From CAYYYJ01 sp964631205 (GTDB lineage: Archaea > Aenigmatarchaeota > Aenigmatarchaeia > QMZP01 > JACQNV01): a stretch of 64,000 bases of DNA. The notes under the pieces were generated by a model. It worked only from the letters and a program-made list of their open reading frames with translations, searched no databases and was not told where the DNA came from. Both the position numbers and the translations under genes were made by a program. This document shows positions 1 to 7,899 of the stretch, piece after piece. Numbering within the stretch: position 1 is the first letter of the stretch; each line of letters begins with the position of its first letter. The stretch lies in NCBI GenBank assembly GCA_964631205.1, contig CAZVWU010000006.1, positions 1-64,000 of the forward strand, in the 5' to 3' direction.

Positions 1-1181
1 TCAAATACGGGGGTTTGTGTTGTTGTGGGTGTATAACCGGTTGTCCCATTTGATGCGTTTGATTGGCCTCCACAGTCTGCAGGGCATGACTTATAGGCTG
101 TTTCCTGGGTTGTGCATATTTTGTCACCGCAGACATCTACAGCTGGGGTGGTTGGCGATGGGCATGGGCCAGGGGCTGTCTGAAATATATTTGAACCACT
201 GCCGCAGCAATATCCGGGGGAATAGCCGCTATAAGTATAATAGGCTCCGCCGTAAACCCCTGAACCGCAGATGCATCTTGTTGTTATAGGAGAATTTAGC
301 GTGCACGCTGTTGGAGGAGCTCCTGCAATACAGGCATATCCACCTCCACCAGATGGTGTGAATTCGCAGATTTTATTTGAGGCTGAACAATCTTCTTTAA
401 CTGCCTCAACGCTTGTAGTAAAAATACAAGTTCCAGACTGGCATGTCGGAGCTACTTTGTATTGCATTAGCTTTAAACCAGTTGAGTCGCAGAAAGTTGC
501 TCCTGCCCAAGTAGTGCCTGTTATTGGACAATCTGAATTTGTAGAGCATGAAGGGCTTGTTGTGGGTGTTGGGCTTGATGCAATGCAGACTCCATCTTTG
601 CAGCCATTAGAGCATTTTATACCAATAGAAGAAAGCTTTCCATTTGAGTCGCAAAAACCTTCATTAAGCTGGCTTGAATCCCATGAACAGTGATCATAAT
701 AAGTTGAGTAGTTGTCTGAAGTGGATTTTGGTGTTAAAGGATTTGGCTCCTGGCCATATATTGCATGGTAAGTTCCTGATGCACCAGAATAGATACCAGT
801 CGCTGTGCCTTTGACATTTATGTTTGTTCCACCATCAGAATCTGTGCACGGCACCGCTGGAGGTGCTGAAGAGTCACAAGCACCATCCTGGCAAGCACAA
901 CCAGCAACATCGTAACTCCCTTTGCCTATTTTCATATCTATCAGAACAGAAGGGCTTCCGGTGTAAGTGCCGGAACAATAATAATCTATTGTTTTGGAGC
1001 CCTCGCAGAAGTCTGTTTTTATTTCAGTTGTGCCATTAGAATATGTCAAAGTTGCTGTTCCTTTTGTCTGATAAGCTCCGTTCCCATCAGAATCTGTGCA
1101 TGAGGGGATTTCAGCAGAAGCAATGGAAATTAAAAAACCGGAGAGCAGAAGAAAAAAGAACAGCAGTATAGGCTTTTTCAT
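1..1181 (-). CDS. Secreted cysteine-rich protein, C-terminus beyond the left edge
   Basis: The reading frame starts at the ATG at 1181 and stays open to base 1, about 393 codons, so the C-terminus lies outside the window. The first 23 residues are a signal peptide: MKKP, a run of Leu, Phe and Ile, then SIASA. Two copies of a CTDSDGG-like motif followed by KGT occur near residues 28 and 105, and a CGDKIC...CPADC cysteine motif occurs near the visible end. Such Cys/Ser/Thr-rich modules are common in extracellular proteins of DPANN archaea. Probable role: disulfide-stabilised cell-surface or secreted protein; the ligand is unknown. Codon periodicity is good and there is no in-frame stop. It is divergent from herA, with about 50 bp between the two starts. 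Confidence 0.8.
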   Translation of the reverse strand, partial: MKKPILLFFFLLLSGFLISIASAEIPSCTDSDGNGAYQTKGTATLTYSNGTTEIKTDFCEGSKTIDYYCSGTYTGSPSVLIDMKIGKGSYDVAGCACQDGACDSSAPPAVPCTDSDGGTNINVKGTATGIYSGASGTYHAIYGQEPNPLTPKSTSDNYSTYYDHCSWDSSQLNEGFCDSNGKLSSIGIKCSNGCKDGVCIASSPTPTTSPSCSTNSDCPITGTTWAGATFCDSTGLKLMQYKVAPTCQSGTCIFTTSVEAVKEDCSASNKICEFTPSGGGGYACIAGAPPTACTLNSPITTRCICGSGVYGGAYYTYSGYSPGYCCGSGSNIFQTAPGPCPSPTTPAVDVCGDKICTTQETAYKSCPADCGGQSNASNGTTGYTPTTTQTPVF

Positions 1182-1202
1182 AATAATTATTGGTTTTATC
1201 TG

Positions 1203-1210
1203 TTTATAAA
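1203..1210 (+). promoter_or_regulatory. TATA box of the herA-like gene
   Basis: TTTATAAA lies about 25 bp before the ATG at 1232, the spacing expected if transcription starts at the start codon (leaderless mRNA). It supports choosing 1232 over the upstream in-frame codon at 1190, which lies before the TATA box. Confidence 0.55.
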
Positions 1211-1231
1211 ATTTCCAAATATATTTACTAT

Positions 1232-2734
1232 ATGCCCTCACCATACGGAACAGTAATCTCCACTTTTGATTCCCCATCAACAAGGAAGTTTGCATTTACA
1301 TTAGGCAAGGATGTTGTTGTGCACAGGGGGCAATTTGTCCAGCTGGATGTTGTAGACGGCAAGCTTATTGGAAGGATTTCAGACATTCTCAAGACAAACA
1401 GGTATTTCATGAGGCCCGAGAGCGTGAATGAGGTAGAGAAGTCTGGGAGGGAGATGAACTGGGACTATCCTGTCTGGGAGCATGAATACCTTATTGCAGA
1501 GGCTAGCTGCCTTGGTGTGTATGACGGGAAAGGGTTTAAGGAATCCACTTATCCGCCTTCGCCTGGAACAAAAATTTTTGAGCCTGACCACAAAGTTTTG
1601 TTTGATTTTTTCGGCCTGGACAACAATGGGTTCCATTTGGGGAAGCTGACCCATCATGATGTGGATGTGAAAATAAACCCGACAAGGCTTTTGCAAAAAC
1701 ACTTGGCTATACTTGCGATTTCAGGGGCTGGGAAATCTTATTTTACAGCTGTGCTGTTGGAGGAGCTGCTGAACAGGAAGCCTGAGCAGGGCCAGATGTC
1801 TACAATAATTATTGATCCGCATGGGGAGTATTCCAGTTTTTTAGAGGATGAGAAGTTTGCAGGGAAAGTCAAGGTTTTCAGGTCATCTGAAATAAGGATA
1901 GGTGTGCCTAACCTGTCTGTTTTCCAGCTTGCAAAGTTTGCTCCAGAAGAATCTTCTGGCGCGCAGGTAAGGGAGCTGAACAGGATTATAAGGGATATAA
2001 AGGAGGATGTTTATGGTTTGGATGAGATCATAGGCGCGATAGAAAAAGATGAGAAAATAAAATCAGCGACAAAGGATATTTTGATCTCATTTCTGGAGAA
2101 CTTAAAGCACACAGGGCTGTTCGGCGTTTCTGATTATCCTAGTTTGGACGATCTGGCCAAACAAGGGGAAATGGCTATTATTGACCTATCGAAGGAAATA
2201 AACCTGCGCAATAAGCAGATTATAGTTTCATATCTTGCAAAGAAGCTTTTTGATCGCAGGAGGGATGGCGTTGTCCCGCCTTTCTTGTTTGTTGTAGAGG
2301 AGGCCCACCAGTTTGCGCCTGAGAAATCCCAGAAATCCAATTCTATAAGCAAAGGGATTATAGAAACTATTGCAAGGGAAGGCAGGAAATTTAATGCATG
2401 CCTTTGCCTGATTTCCCAGAGGCCTGTCCAGCTTTCAACAACCGCGCTTTCGCAATGCAACACGCACATCATCCTGAGGGTGACAAACCCATACGATTTG
2501 AAGCATATAGAGGAATCATCTGAGGGGGTCACAAGGCCAGTTTTAAGGCAGATTTCAGGCCTGCAGGTGGGGACCGGCCTTATTGTTGGGGAAGCTGTCA
2601 GGTTCCCAATATTTTTGAAAATAAGGAAAAGGGAGTCAAAGGCCAGCAGCAAGGGGATTGACCTTGAAAGCTCTGCTATTGAGTATTACAAAAAAATTGT
2701 GCAGAAAAAGAAGGATGCAAAAGGGTTTATGTAA
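1232..2734 (+). CDS. herA: HerA-type DNA translocase ATPase (HerA/FtsK superfamily)
   Basis: A 500-residue protein starting MPSPYGTV. An N-terminal HAS-barrel-like region (about 1-110) precedes the ATPase. Walker A is SGAGKSYF near residue 165, Walker B is FVVEEAHQF near 360, and the conserved SQRPVQL segment near 400 is the sensor/arginine-finger region. Known HerA forms a hexameric ring that works with the nuclease NurA in DNA end resection during recombinational repair. No nurA gene is seen in this window. The start at 1232 is set by the leaderless TATA spacing. The stop codon is 2 bp from the 3' end of a convergent tRNA gene. A second, more divergent HerA-like ATPase is encoded at 10972-12291. 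Confidence 0.88.
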   Translation: MPSPYGTVISTFDSPSTRKFAFTLGKDVVVHRGQFVQLDVVDGKLIGRISDILKTNRYFMRPESVNEVEKSGREMNWDYPVWEHEYLIAEASCLGVYDGKGFKESTYPPSPGTKIFEPDHKVLFDFFGLDNNGFHLGKLTHHDVDVKINPTRLLQKHLAILAISGAGKSYFTAVLLEELLNRKPEQGQMSTIIIDPHGEYSSFLEDEKFAGKVKVFRSSEIRIGVPNLSVFQLAKFAPEESSGAQVRELNRIIRDIKEDVYGLDEIIGAIEKDEKIKSATKDILISFLENLKHTGLFGVSDYPSLDDLAKQGEMAIIDLSKEINLRNKQIIVSYLAKKLFDRRRDGVVPPFLFVVEEAHQFAPEKSQKSNSISKGIIETIAREGRKFNACLCLISQRPVQLSTTALSQCNTHIILRVTNPYDLKHIEESSEGVTRPVLRQISGLQVGTGLIVGEAVRFPIFLKIRKRESKASSKGIDLESSAIEYYKKIVQKKKDAKGFM

Positions 2735-2736
2735 AA

Positions 2737-2891
2737 TAGCGGGGACTGGAGTTCCAGAGATTAATTCTCATTTGAATTCGCCAGCTACTGTTTAAAACAA
2801 TAACTTCCAGCGACCTCTGGGTTATGAGCCCAGCGAGCACTCCAGGCTGCTCAAGGCTGTCTGTACTTTATTTACAAACATCTACCCCGCT
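2737..2891 (-). tRNA. Initiator tRNA-Met(CAU) with three introns
   Basis: Transcribed from 2891 to 2737. Exons are 2891-2883, 2852-2807, 2776-2770 and 2749-2737; introns are 30, 30 and 20 nt. Spliced length is 75 nt. The acceptor AGCGGGG pairs with CCCCGCT and the D-arm is GAGC/GCTC. The anticodon stem is CTGGG/CCCAG with loop CTCATAA, and the T-arm is GCTGG-TTCAAAT-CCAGT. A1-U72 and three G-C pairs below the anticodon loop are marks of an archaeal initiator. The introns fall at about 9/10, 53/54 and 60/61, all non-canonical. Each can form its own hairpin, for example GAGA/TCTC in the third. The first boundary can slide by two bases. Confidence 0.85.
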
Positions 2892-2953
2892 ATTGGAATG
2901 CTTTGTCTAGTTTATCTTGTTATTATTATATTAATACTTATATACTGTAAAAT

Positions 2954-3706
2954 ATGGAACAGTCAAAACAGAAAATAGTGGTTGGTATAGATGAAGCTGG
3001 CCGTGGGGCTGTGATAGGGCCTCTTGTAATTGCAGGAGTGGCTGTTTTAGAGGAAGATATTGAAAAATTAAAGGCAATAAAAGTCAAGGATTCCAAAATG
3101 CTTTCCCCTAGGCAGAGGGGAAGCCTGGAAAAGAAAATAGAGGGGATTGCGAAAGATATTTTTATTGTCAAAGTTGCTGCATGCAGGATCGATACCTATA
3201 GGGCTGATGGGATTGATTTGAACAAGCTGGAAGCCATAAAATTCGGGGAGATCATGGATTATCTTAAAGGTGACATAGCTTATGTTGATGCTCCGGATGT
3301 TAAGCCTGAACGGCTGAAGGCTTTTCTGGAAAAAATAACAAAGCACAAAACAGAAATTGTCTCAGAGCATTTTGCAGACAAAAAATATCCTGTTGTTTCT
3401 GCCGCCTCAATCATGGCAAAGGTTGAGAGGGACCGTGAGATAGAGGAGATAAAAAAAGAGTATGGGGATGTCGGGCCAGGATATCCAGCGAATGAGATAA
3501 CAATGGGCTGGCTGAAAAACTGGATGAAAACACATGAGGACTTCCCGCCGATTGTGAGGCAGAGCTGGGAAACTATAAAGGGTTTGAGAAAGGATTCAGA
3601 GCAGTCAAGGCTGGGTGGCTGGTTCAAAAGTTTAGTCAAGAAAGAGGAGGAGTGCAAAGTAAAAGAGAAATCAGAAAGTAAAATAAGGGAGGGGCGGGAA
3701 CCGTAG
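2954..3706 (+). CDS. rnhB: Ribonuclease HII
   Basis: A 250-residue protein. The signature GIDEAGRGAVIGPLV near residues 11-25 carries the catalytic Asp-Glu pair; KDSK near 46 and the AYVDAPD segment near 115 supply further active-site acids. The enzyme cleaves the RNA strand of RNA-DNA hybrids and removes misincorporated ribonucleotides. Archaeal RNase HII is usually about 200-230 residues. This one has a Lys/Glu-rich C-terminal tail of roughly 25 residues after GLRKDSEQ. The start is the only Met before the motif, in an AT-rich region suited to a leaderless start. Family assignment is firm. Confidence 0.95.
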   Translation: MEQSKQKIVVGIDEAGRGAVIGPLVIAGVAVLEEDIEKLKAIKVKDSKMLSPRQRGSLEKKIEGIAKDIFIVKVAACRIDTYRADGIDLNKLEAIKFGEIMDYLKGDIAYVDAPDVKPERLKAFLEKITKHKTEIVSEHFADKKYPVVSAASIMAKVERDREIEEIKKEYGDVGPGYPANEITMGWLKNWMKTHEDFPPIVRQSWETIKGLRKDSEQSRLGGWFKSLVKKEEECKVKEKSESKIREGREP

Positions 3707-3804
3707 GTTTCCGCTGTGCAAAGTGAAGGAGAGTGCGGAAGGGAAGAACTGACATTAATAACATCTATACAATCAAATTGAATAATATGCTTCAGAATTG
3801 CATG

Positions 3805-4887
3805 TTATTTTTGCTTAGTTATTTGCAATACTCCGGTACTATTTTCGGTTATACCAGGGTGGGTAAACTCGAGTCCGAAAGGACCGTGAAGTTCATCAGA
3901 AACACGGACAATATACAAAGGTTCGTTTACTCCTAAGGGGAGTGATACTGCCGTTGTCTCCTGCATAGCAATCCCATTTGCACATTGTTCATCTATACCT
4001 ATCCCCATGAGTCTATCTGTCCAACTCTCTATTGCTTCGTCTTCAGAATCTGTTGTTGCATATGGAGCACATGTATCAGGTTTATAAAGTTCTTTTGAAG
4101 GGGGCCATAAAACAAAAATTTTATCACCTTTGATTGATGGGAGTGCCGTATATTTTATTTGTATTTTGTTATCTTGCCTTGGTGTATTTTTAAATTCACC
4201 TGTTCCTGTATGCTCCTCGGATCTTGGTGGATATGTAATCCATTTTACAATAATGTCGTCCTCTGAACAGGTCTCTGGAAAACTTTCTTTAGGTATTGCT
4301 TGGACATCTTCTTGTGATAACTTTACTACTGTATCATTTGTTACATGTCCTTTTCTTACATATTCAGTATACATTGTATCTGGTTCCTCTATATAATGGC
4401 AGATTCCATTGTTATCAATAGAATGGTGGGGAAATGGTCGTGTACCGCTTTCATGGAAAAGTCTGAAAATAGGGTTTTCTGGATTCCTTCTCTGTTTTGG
4501 TATTCCAGAAGATGAAAACGCATATTCTGGATCTATACCTTGTTCATCAAGAATAGATTTTGCGAGTCCAAGTTCATATAAGTCCCTCACAGTTCTCGCT
4601 GTGCCTTCCCCTGCAAGCTGTTGCAGATCTATGGCCGGCCTGCCTCCATGTTCTATCGTATTTCCGACACTGTAAACTCCAGCTGTAGCTAATCGTTTTA
4701 TTGATGGAAATAATGTTGTTAAAATGGTTGTCACGTAAAGACGCGGGTCTTCTTTGAGCAGTCTATTGGCATATTGACCTGTTTCTCTATATCTGCCTAC
4801 CCTCCACATAGCACTTACAAATCGCGGTATATATTTTAGATCTTTCTTTGCACATCTTCCTAGCTTGAGTAAATCTGCATCTGCCAT
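3805..4887 (-). CDS. Hypothetical protein, 360 aa, no family recognised
   Basis: Starts MADADLLKLGRCAKKDL. I recognise no domain and no signal peptide or membrane segment. The N-terminal 130 residues look helical and basic (TETGQYANRLLKEDP-like). The C-terminal 220 residues are mixed alpha/beta with many acidic and Pro residues (TYPPRSEEHTGTGEF). A TTTATAAA box about 22 bp upstream of the ATG supports this start and a leaderless mRNA. The gene is divergent from aspS, with a palindrome between them. Codon choice is less AGG-rich than in neighbouring genes, which hints at acquisition; this is an impression, not a calculation. Confidence 0.7.
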   Translation of the reverse strand: MADADLLKLGRCAKKDLKYIPRFVSAMWRVGRYRETGQYANRLLKEDPRLYVTTILTTLFPSIKRLATAGVYSVGNTIEHGGRPAIDLQQLAGEGTARTVRDLYELGLAKSILDEQGIDPEYAFSSSGIPKQRRNPENPIFRLFHESGTRPFPHHSIDNNGICHYIEEPDTMYTEYVRKGHVTNDTVVKLSQEDVQAIPKESFPETCSEDDIIVKWITYPPRSEEHTGTGEFKNTPRQDNKIQIKYTALPSIKGDKIFVLWPPSKELYKPDTCAPYATTDSEDEAIESWTDRLMGIGIDEQCANGIAMQETTAVSLPLGVNEPLYIVRVSDELHGPFGLEFTHPGITENSTGVLQITKQK

Positions 4888-4956
4888 GTGAATTTCTTGT
4901 ATTTTGGGTTTATAAAGGTTTACAGCTGCTACTTTAAAGTGGGATTTATAATTTTA

Positions 4957-4971
4957 TATAACATTGTTATA
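4957..4971. promoter_or_regulatory. 15-bp palindrome (TATAACATTGTTATA) in a divergent promoter
   Basis: Perfect inverted repeat with a central T between the 3805-4887 gene and aspS. It matches the ATAACAnTGTTAT pattern seen at 16137, 19337, 42712 and 51319. Its position among TATA-like sequence fits an operator; no regulator is proven. Confidence 0.45.
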
Positions 4972-5020
4972 TTAAGATGTCGTTTTCTTTAAATCTCTAA
5001 ACATTCAAAATAGTAAGATT

Positions 5021-6280
5021 ATGTCCGAACAGACTGTTGTGAAAGGCTGGGTTGACAGCATAAGGGAATTAGGCGGCCTGAAATTTTTTATCGTGAGGAA
5101 CAGGGAAGGCAAAACACAGGTTGTTTTGAAAAAGGGCGATGTCAAGGAAGCGCTTTTTGATCTTGTCGGAAAAATGCACAGGGAAGACTGCGTGATTGTT
5201 AAAGGCTCCCTGAAAGAATCAGATCAGGCGCCTGATGGGAAAGAACTAATCCCAGATTCCATTGATGTTGTGAACAAAGCAGACGTCCCGCTGCCAATTG
5301 AACCGGGTGAATCCAATAAGGACAAGAGGCTGGATTACAGGTACATGGATTTGAGGGACCCTAAAGTTTTGGCTATTTTTAAAGTAAGGGCTGAAGTTCT
5401 CAGGCTGATAAGGGAATATTATACAAAGGAAGGTTTTTTTGAAGTGCAGACACCTGTAATACAGGCAGCTGGCGCTGAAGGCGGCGCTGAGCTGTTCCCG
5501 CTTATCTATTATGGAAAAGAAGCATTTTTGAGGCAGAGTTCACAACTATACAAGCAGATGTTAATGGCTTCCGGGTTAGATAAAATTTGGGAAGTTGGTC
5601 AAAATTTTAGAAGTGAGAAGAGTCATACGCGCAAGCATGTTTCTGAGATTACAATTGTAGATGCAGAAATTTCATGGGTTGAATCTGAAGAAGATGCGAT
5701 GAAAGTTGTTGAAGGCTTAGTGCATCACGTTCTAAAAGAAGTTTCTAAAAATTGTGAAGAGCAGTTAGAAACTTTGAATGTAAAAATGAAAATCCCGGAA
5801 CTTCCATTCCCACGTCTCCATTACGATGAAGTTTTAGAAATGCTCCAAAAAACAGAAGCAGGGAAGCATTTAAAATGGGGATCTGATTTCGCAGATGCAG
5901 AGGAAAGGGTTGTTGGAGAAATAATGGCAAAAAAAGGACACGAACTTTACTTCTTCACAAAATATCCATCACAGATAAAACCGTTCTACATAATGATGGA
6001 TGGGAAATATTCAAGGGGGTTTGATTTGGATTTCAAAGGCATGGAAATAACGTCTGGCGGACAAAGGGAACATAGGGTGGATGAGTTAGTAAGAACAATG
6101 AAATCAAAGGGATTGGATCCGCACAAATTTGAATTTTATTTAAATGCCTTTAAGGTTGGTCAGCCTCCCCATGCTGGTTTTGGTCTGGGAGCTGATAGAT
6201 TAGTCCAGCAAATCCTAAACTTGCCTGACATTAAGGAAGTTGTTCTGTTTCCACGAACTGTTGAGCGTTTGGTTCCTTAA
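5021..6280 (+). CDS. aspS: Aspartyl-tRNA synthetase, archaeal type
   Basis: A 419-residue class II synthetase that charges tRNA-Asp (and tRNA-Asn if non-discriminating). The OB-fold anticodon domain is at about 1-100. Catalytic-core motif 2 is the VGQNFRSEKSHTRKHVSE region near 195-215 and motif 3 is GFGLGADRLVQQIL near 385-400. Length matches the archaeal family (about 430). The protein ends FPRTVERLVP. A diverged second copy of that ending lies at 7848-7898. Codon choice appears to shift from about base 5550 onward, with more rare-type codons, as if the 3' half had been replaced by recombination with a relative's allele. Confidence 0.95.
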   Translation: MSEQTVVKGWVDSIRELGGLKFFIVRNREGKTQVVLKKGDVKEALFDLVGKMHREDCVIVKGSLKESDQAPDGKELIPDSIDVVNKADVPLPIEPGESNKDKRLDYRYMDLRDPKVLAIFKVRAEVLRLIREYYTKEGFFEVQTPVIQAAGAEGGAELFPLIYYGKEAFLRQSSQLYKQMLMASGLDKIWEVGQNFRSEKSHTRKHVSEITIVDAEISWVESEEDAMKVVEGLVHHVLKEVSKNCEEQLETLNVKMKIPELPFPRLHYDEVLEMLQKTEAGKHLKWGSDFADAEERVVGEIMAKKGHELYFFTKYPSQIKPFYIMMDGKYSRGFDLDFKGMEITSGGQREHRVDELVRTMKSKGLDPHKFEFYLNAFKVGQPPHAGFGLGADRLVQQILNLPDIKEVVLFPRTVERLVP

Positions 6281-6305
6281 ATTGAATATGATCAACAATA
6301 TAATC

Positions 6306-6353
6306 ATGGATAAGATTGACTTACATGCCCACGTCCAGGCTATAGTTTTATAA
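6306..6353 (+). pseudogene. Possible N-terminal fragment of a PHP or amidohydrolase-type gene
   Basis: Sixteen codons reading MDKIDLHAHVQAIVL then stop. The DLHAH pattern is typical of the N-terminus of PHP-domain and amidohydrolase proteins. It may be the leftover start of a gene once downstream of aspS, cut when the MNT-HEPN cassette arrived, but it is short enough to be chance. Confidence 0.25.
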
Positions 6354-6367
6354 ATTTTTAGATAATT

Positions 6368-6412
6368 CTATAAATAGTAAGATCTTTCTACAAATAGAAA
6401 GGTTTATAAGCC
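6368..6412 (+). promoter_or_regulatory. Promoter with two direct repeats before the MNT-HEPN operon
   Basis: CTATAAATAG at 6368 and CTACAAATAG at 6388 are spaced 20 bp apart, about two helix turns, and are followed by a TATA-like GGTTTATAAG near 6401. The ATG follows about 25 bp later. The repeats sit where an autoregulating antitoxin would bind, and the first gene has an N-terminal helix-turn-helix. Operator function is inferred. Confidence 0.45.
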
Positions 6413-6431
6413 TCGAATACAAGACTTTTGT

Positions 6432-7427
6432 ATGATAGAGAGTATATTCAGTTCCAGAGTAGGCACAAAAATCCTGCTCCATTTTGGAAGGTGGCCATAC
6501 AAGGAGTTTTACCTAAACGAGCTTTCCAAGGAATTAAAAATAGGCCTTGGCAGAACTAAAACCCTTCTGGACAATTACACGAAAGAAGCCGTATTGATAA
6601 AAAGGAAAAACGGAAACAGGCTGCTCTTCAAGCTAAACCCAAACAACCAAATAACATTTGAGATAATAAGGCTTGCCAATTTTGATTGCGTACGGGGGTT
6701 TCCAGAAAGGTTTGGAACAGCCCTCTCGAAATTTGTAACCAGGTATAGGGAGATAATTGGAAACAATCTCTATTCTCTCGTGATATTTGGCTCTGTTGCC
6801 AAAGGGACTGCGGGAAAATGGAGCGATATGGACATATTTGTTATAGTTAAAACCAAGCCAGATAAGGGCACTTGCGACAAACTAAGGGGCGTGAATTCCG
6901 AAGTTTCAGAAGTGTTTTTAGAAACCCCCGAAGACGTGACATATACGTATAAGGATTTTATTGAAAATTATAGTATAGGCGATGATTTTTTGATAAACAT
7001 AATGAAGGACGGAATAATCCTCTTTGACAGAGACGACGTTTTCTCAAGATACCTTATAAAAGGCTTGCCATCTGTCACAAAAAAAGCAATACAGCAGAGA
7101 CTGGCTTTCGCAAAACAAAGGCTTGACGAATGCATAGAGAATTTTCAAAAATTCACTGATGTAACGGCATCCATGCTTTCCGGAGTTTCTATTAATCTTT
7201 CTAGGGGAATCCTGCTCCTGAACAACATGATCCCCGGTTCAAAACATGAAATTCCAGGCCAGTTGAAAATTGCCGGAGAAGCAAAACTTTCAGGCGTGTA
7301 TAAAAAAACAAGGAAATGGTTCAATGAAGTCCATCCTGATGCCAGCAAAGATGAGGTGTGGGAAACCATAAGTTTTCTAAAAGAAAAATATAGGCAGGCA
7401 GCCAAAAATCTGGAGGCTTGGAGATGA
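6432..7427 (+). CDS. MNT-type nucleotidyltransferase with N-terminal winged helix (antitoxin candidate)
   Basis: A 331-residue protein. Residues 1-75 look like a winged helix-turn-helix (YLNELSKELKIGLGRTKTLLDNY). The polymerase-beta-like nucleotidyltransferase signature is at about 118-136: FGSVAKGTAGKWSDMDIF, with GS and the DxD metal ligands intact. The C-terminal third is helical. MNT proteins paired with HEPN proteins act as antitoxins in many archaea, often by AMPylating the HEPN partner. The stop overlaps the next gene by 4 bp (ATGA), so the two are co-translated. The added HTH suggests self-regulation through the direct repeats upstream. The pair sits between aspS and a remnant of an aspS 3' end. 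Confidence 0.8.
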   Translation: MIESIFSSRVGTKILLHFGRWPYKEFYLNELSKELKIGLGRTKTLLDNYTKEAVLIKRKNGNRLLFKLNPNNQITFEIIRLANFDCVRGFPERFGTALSKFVTRYREIIGNNLYSLVIFGSVAKGTAGKWSDMDIFVIVKTKPDKGTCDKLRGVNSEVSEVFLETPEDVTYTYKDFIENYSIGDDFLINIMKDGIILFDRDDVFSRYLIKGLPSVTKKAIQQRLAFAKQRLDECIENFQKFTDVTASMLSGVSINLSRGILLLNNMIPGSKHEIPGQLKIAGEAKLSGVYKKTRKWFNEVHPDASKDEVWETISFLKEKYRQAAKNLEAWR

Positions 7428-7822
7428 AAGAGGTTGTAGAGGCTTTTAAAAGATGTGAGGAAGCCCTGAGAATATCAGAAAAAACAGTGGATATTGACCT
7501 GCCGACTTCAGCTAGCAGGCTGTATATAGCCGGTGAAAATTTAGCTGCTTGCATGCTGCTTCTTATTGAAGGCTCTGCTTCGAGGGATCATGGGAAACTC
7601 TGGAACGGAATCCAACGCCTTTTTGAGAAGGGGGATTTGAAAAAGAATTATAGGCCTGTCCTTGAAACTTCATATCGGCTGAGGATAAAAGGGGATTATG
7701 GCAGGGATATTGAAGGGGTTGTTTTAATAAGCAGGGAGGCAATAGAAGAGCAAATAAAATGCCTGAAGGAGTTTTCAGAAGAGGTTAGGCAAAAAATGAA
7801 GACAGAGGGCCATGTAGTCTAA
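7424..7822 (+). CDS. HEPN-domain protein, UPF0332-like (toxin candidate)
   Basis: A 132-residue helical protein starting at the ATG in the ATGA overlap, behind a GGAGG-like ribosome site. The pattern SASRLYIAGENLAACMLL, then DHGKLWNGIQRLF, then RLRIKGDYGRD resembles the SAxxRxYYA...HxxL...RxxxDYG pattern of UPF0332 HEPN proteins. HEPN proteins are usually RNases held in check by a partner MNT protein. I do not see a clear RX4-6H catalytic motif, so nuclease activity is uncertain. Context strongly favours an MNT-HEPN toxin-antitoxin unit. Confidence 0.75.
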   Translation: MKEVVEAFKRCEEALRISEKTVDIDLPTSASRLYIAGENLAACMLLLIEGSASRDHGKLWNGIQRLFEKGDLKKNYRPVLETSYRLRIKGDYGRDIEGVVLISREAIEEQIKCLKEFSEEVRQKMKTEGHVV

Positions 7823-7847
7823 AGGGCTACAACCAATAAACACTGAC

Positions 7848-7898
7848 ATGAAAAAAGTAGCTCTGTTCCCAAGGACCACTGAAAGGCTCGTCCCATAA
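7848..7898 (+). pseudogene. Orphaned 3' end of an aspartyl-tRNA synthetase gene
   Basis: Seventeen codons read MKKVALFPRTTERLVP then stop, which aligns with the end of the intact AspRS (IKEVVLFPRTVERLVP). Similarity extends a few codons upstream (TGACAT shared). The nucleotide sequences differ at many third positions, so this is a diverged homologue and not a fresh duplication. Best read as the tail of the original aspS, left behind when a donor segment carrying aspS sequence plus the MNT-HEPN pair recombined in. Confidence 0.75.
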
Positions 7899-7899
7899 C

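Noticed and set aside
271..1039. Plus-strand frames inside the left-edge gene
   Set aside because: They are mirror frames of the Cys-rich secreted protein, which has a signal peptide and continuous codon structure on the minus strand.
3706..3800. Structured RNA after RNase HII
   Set aside because: One short stem (GGAAC...GTTTCC) is visible but no run of T and no second feature; not enough.
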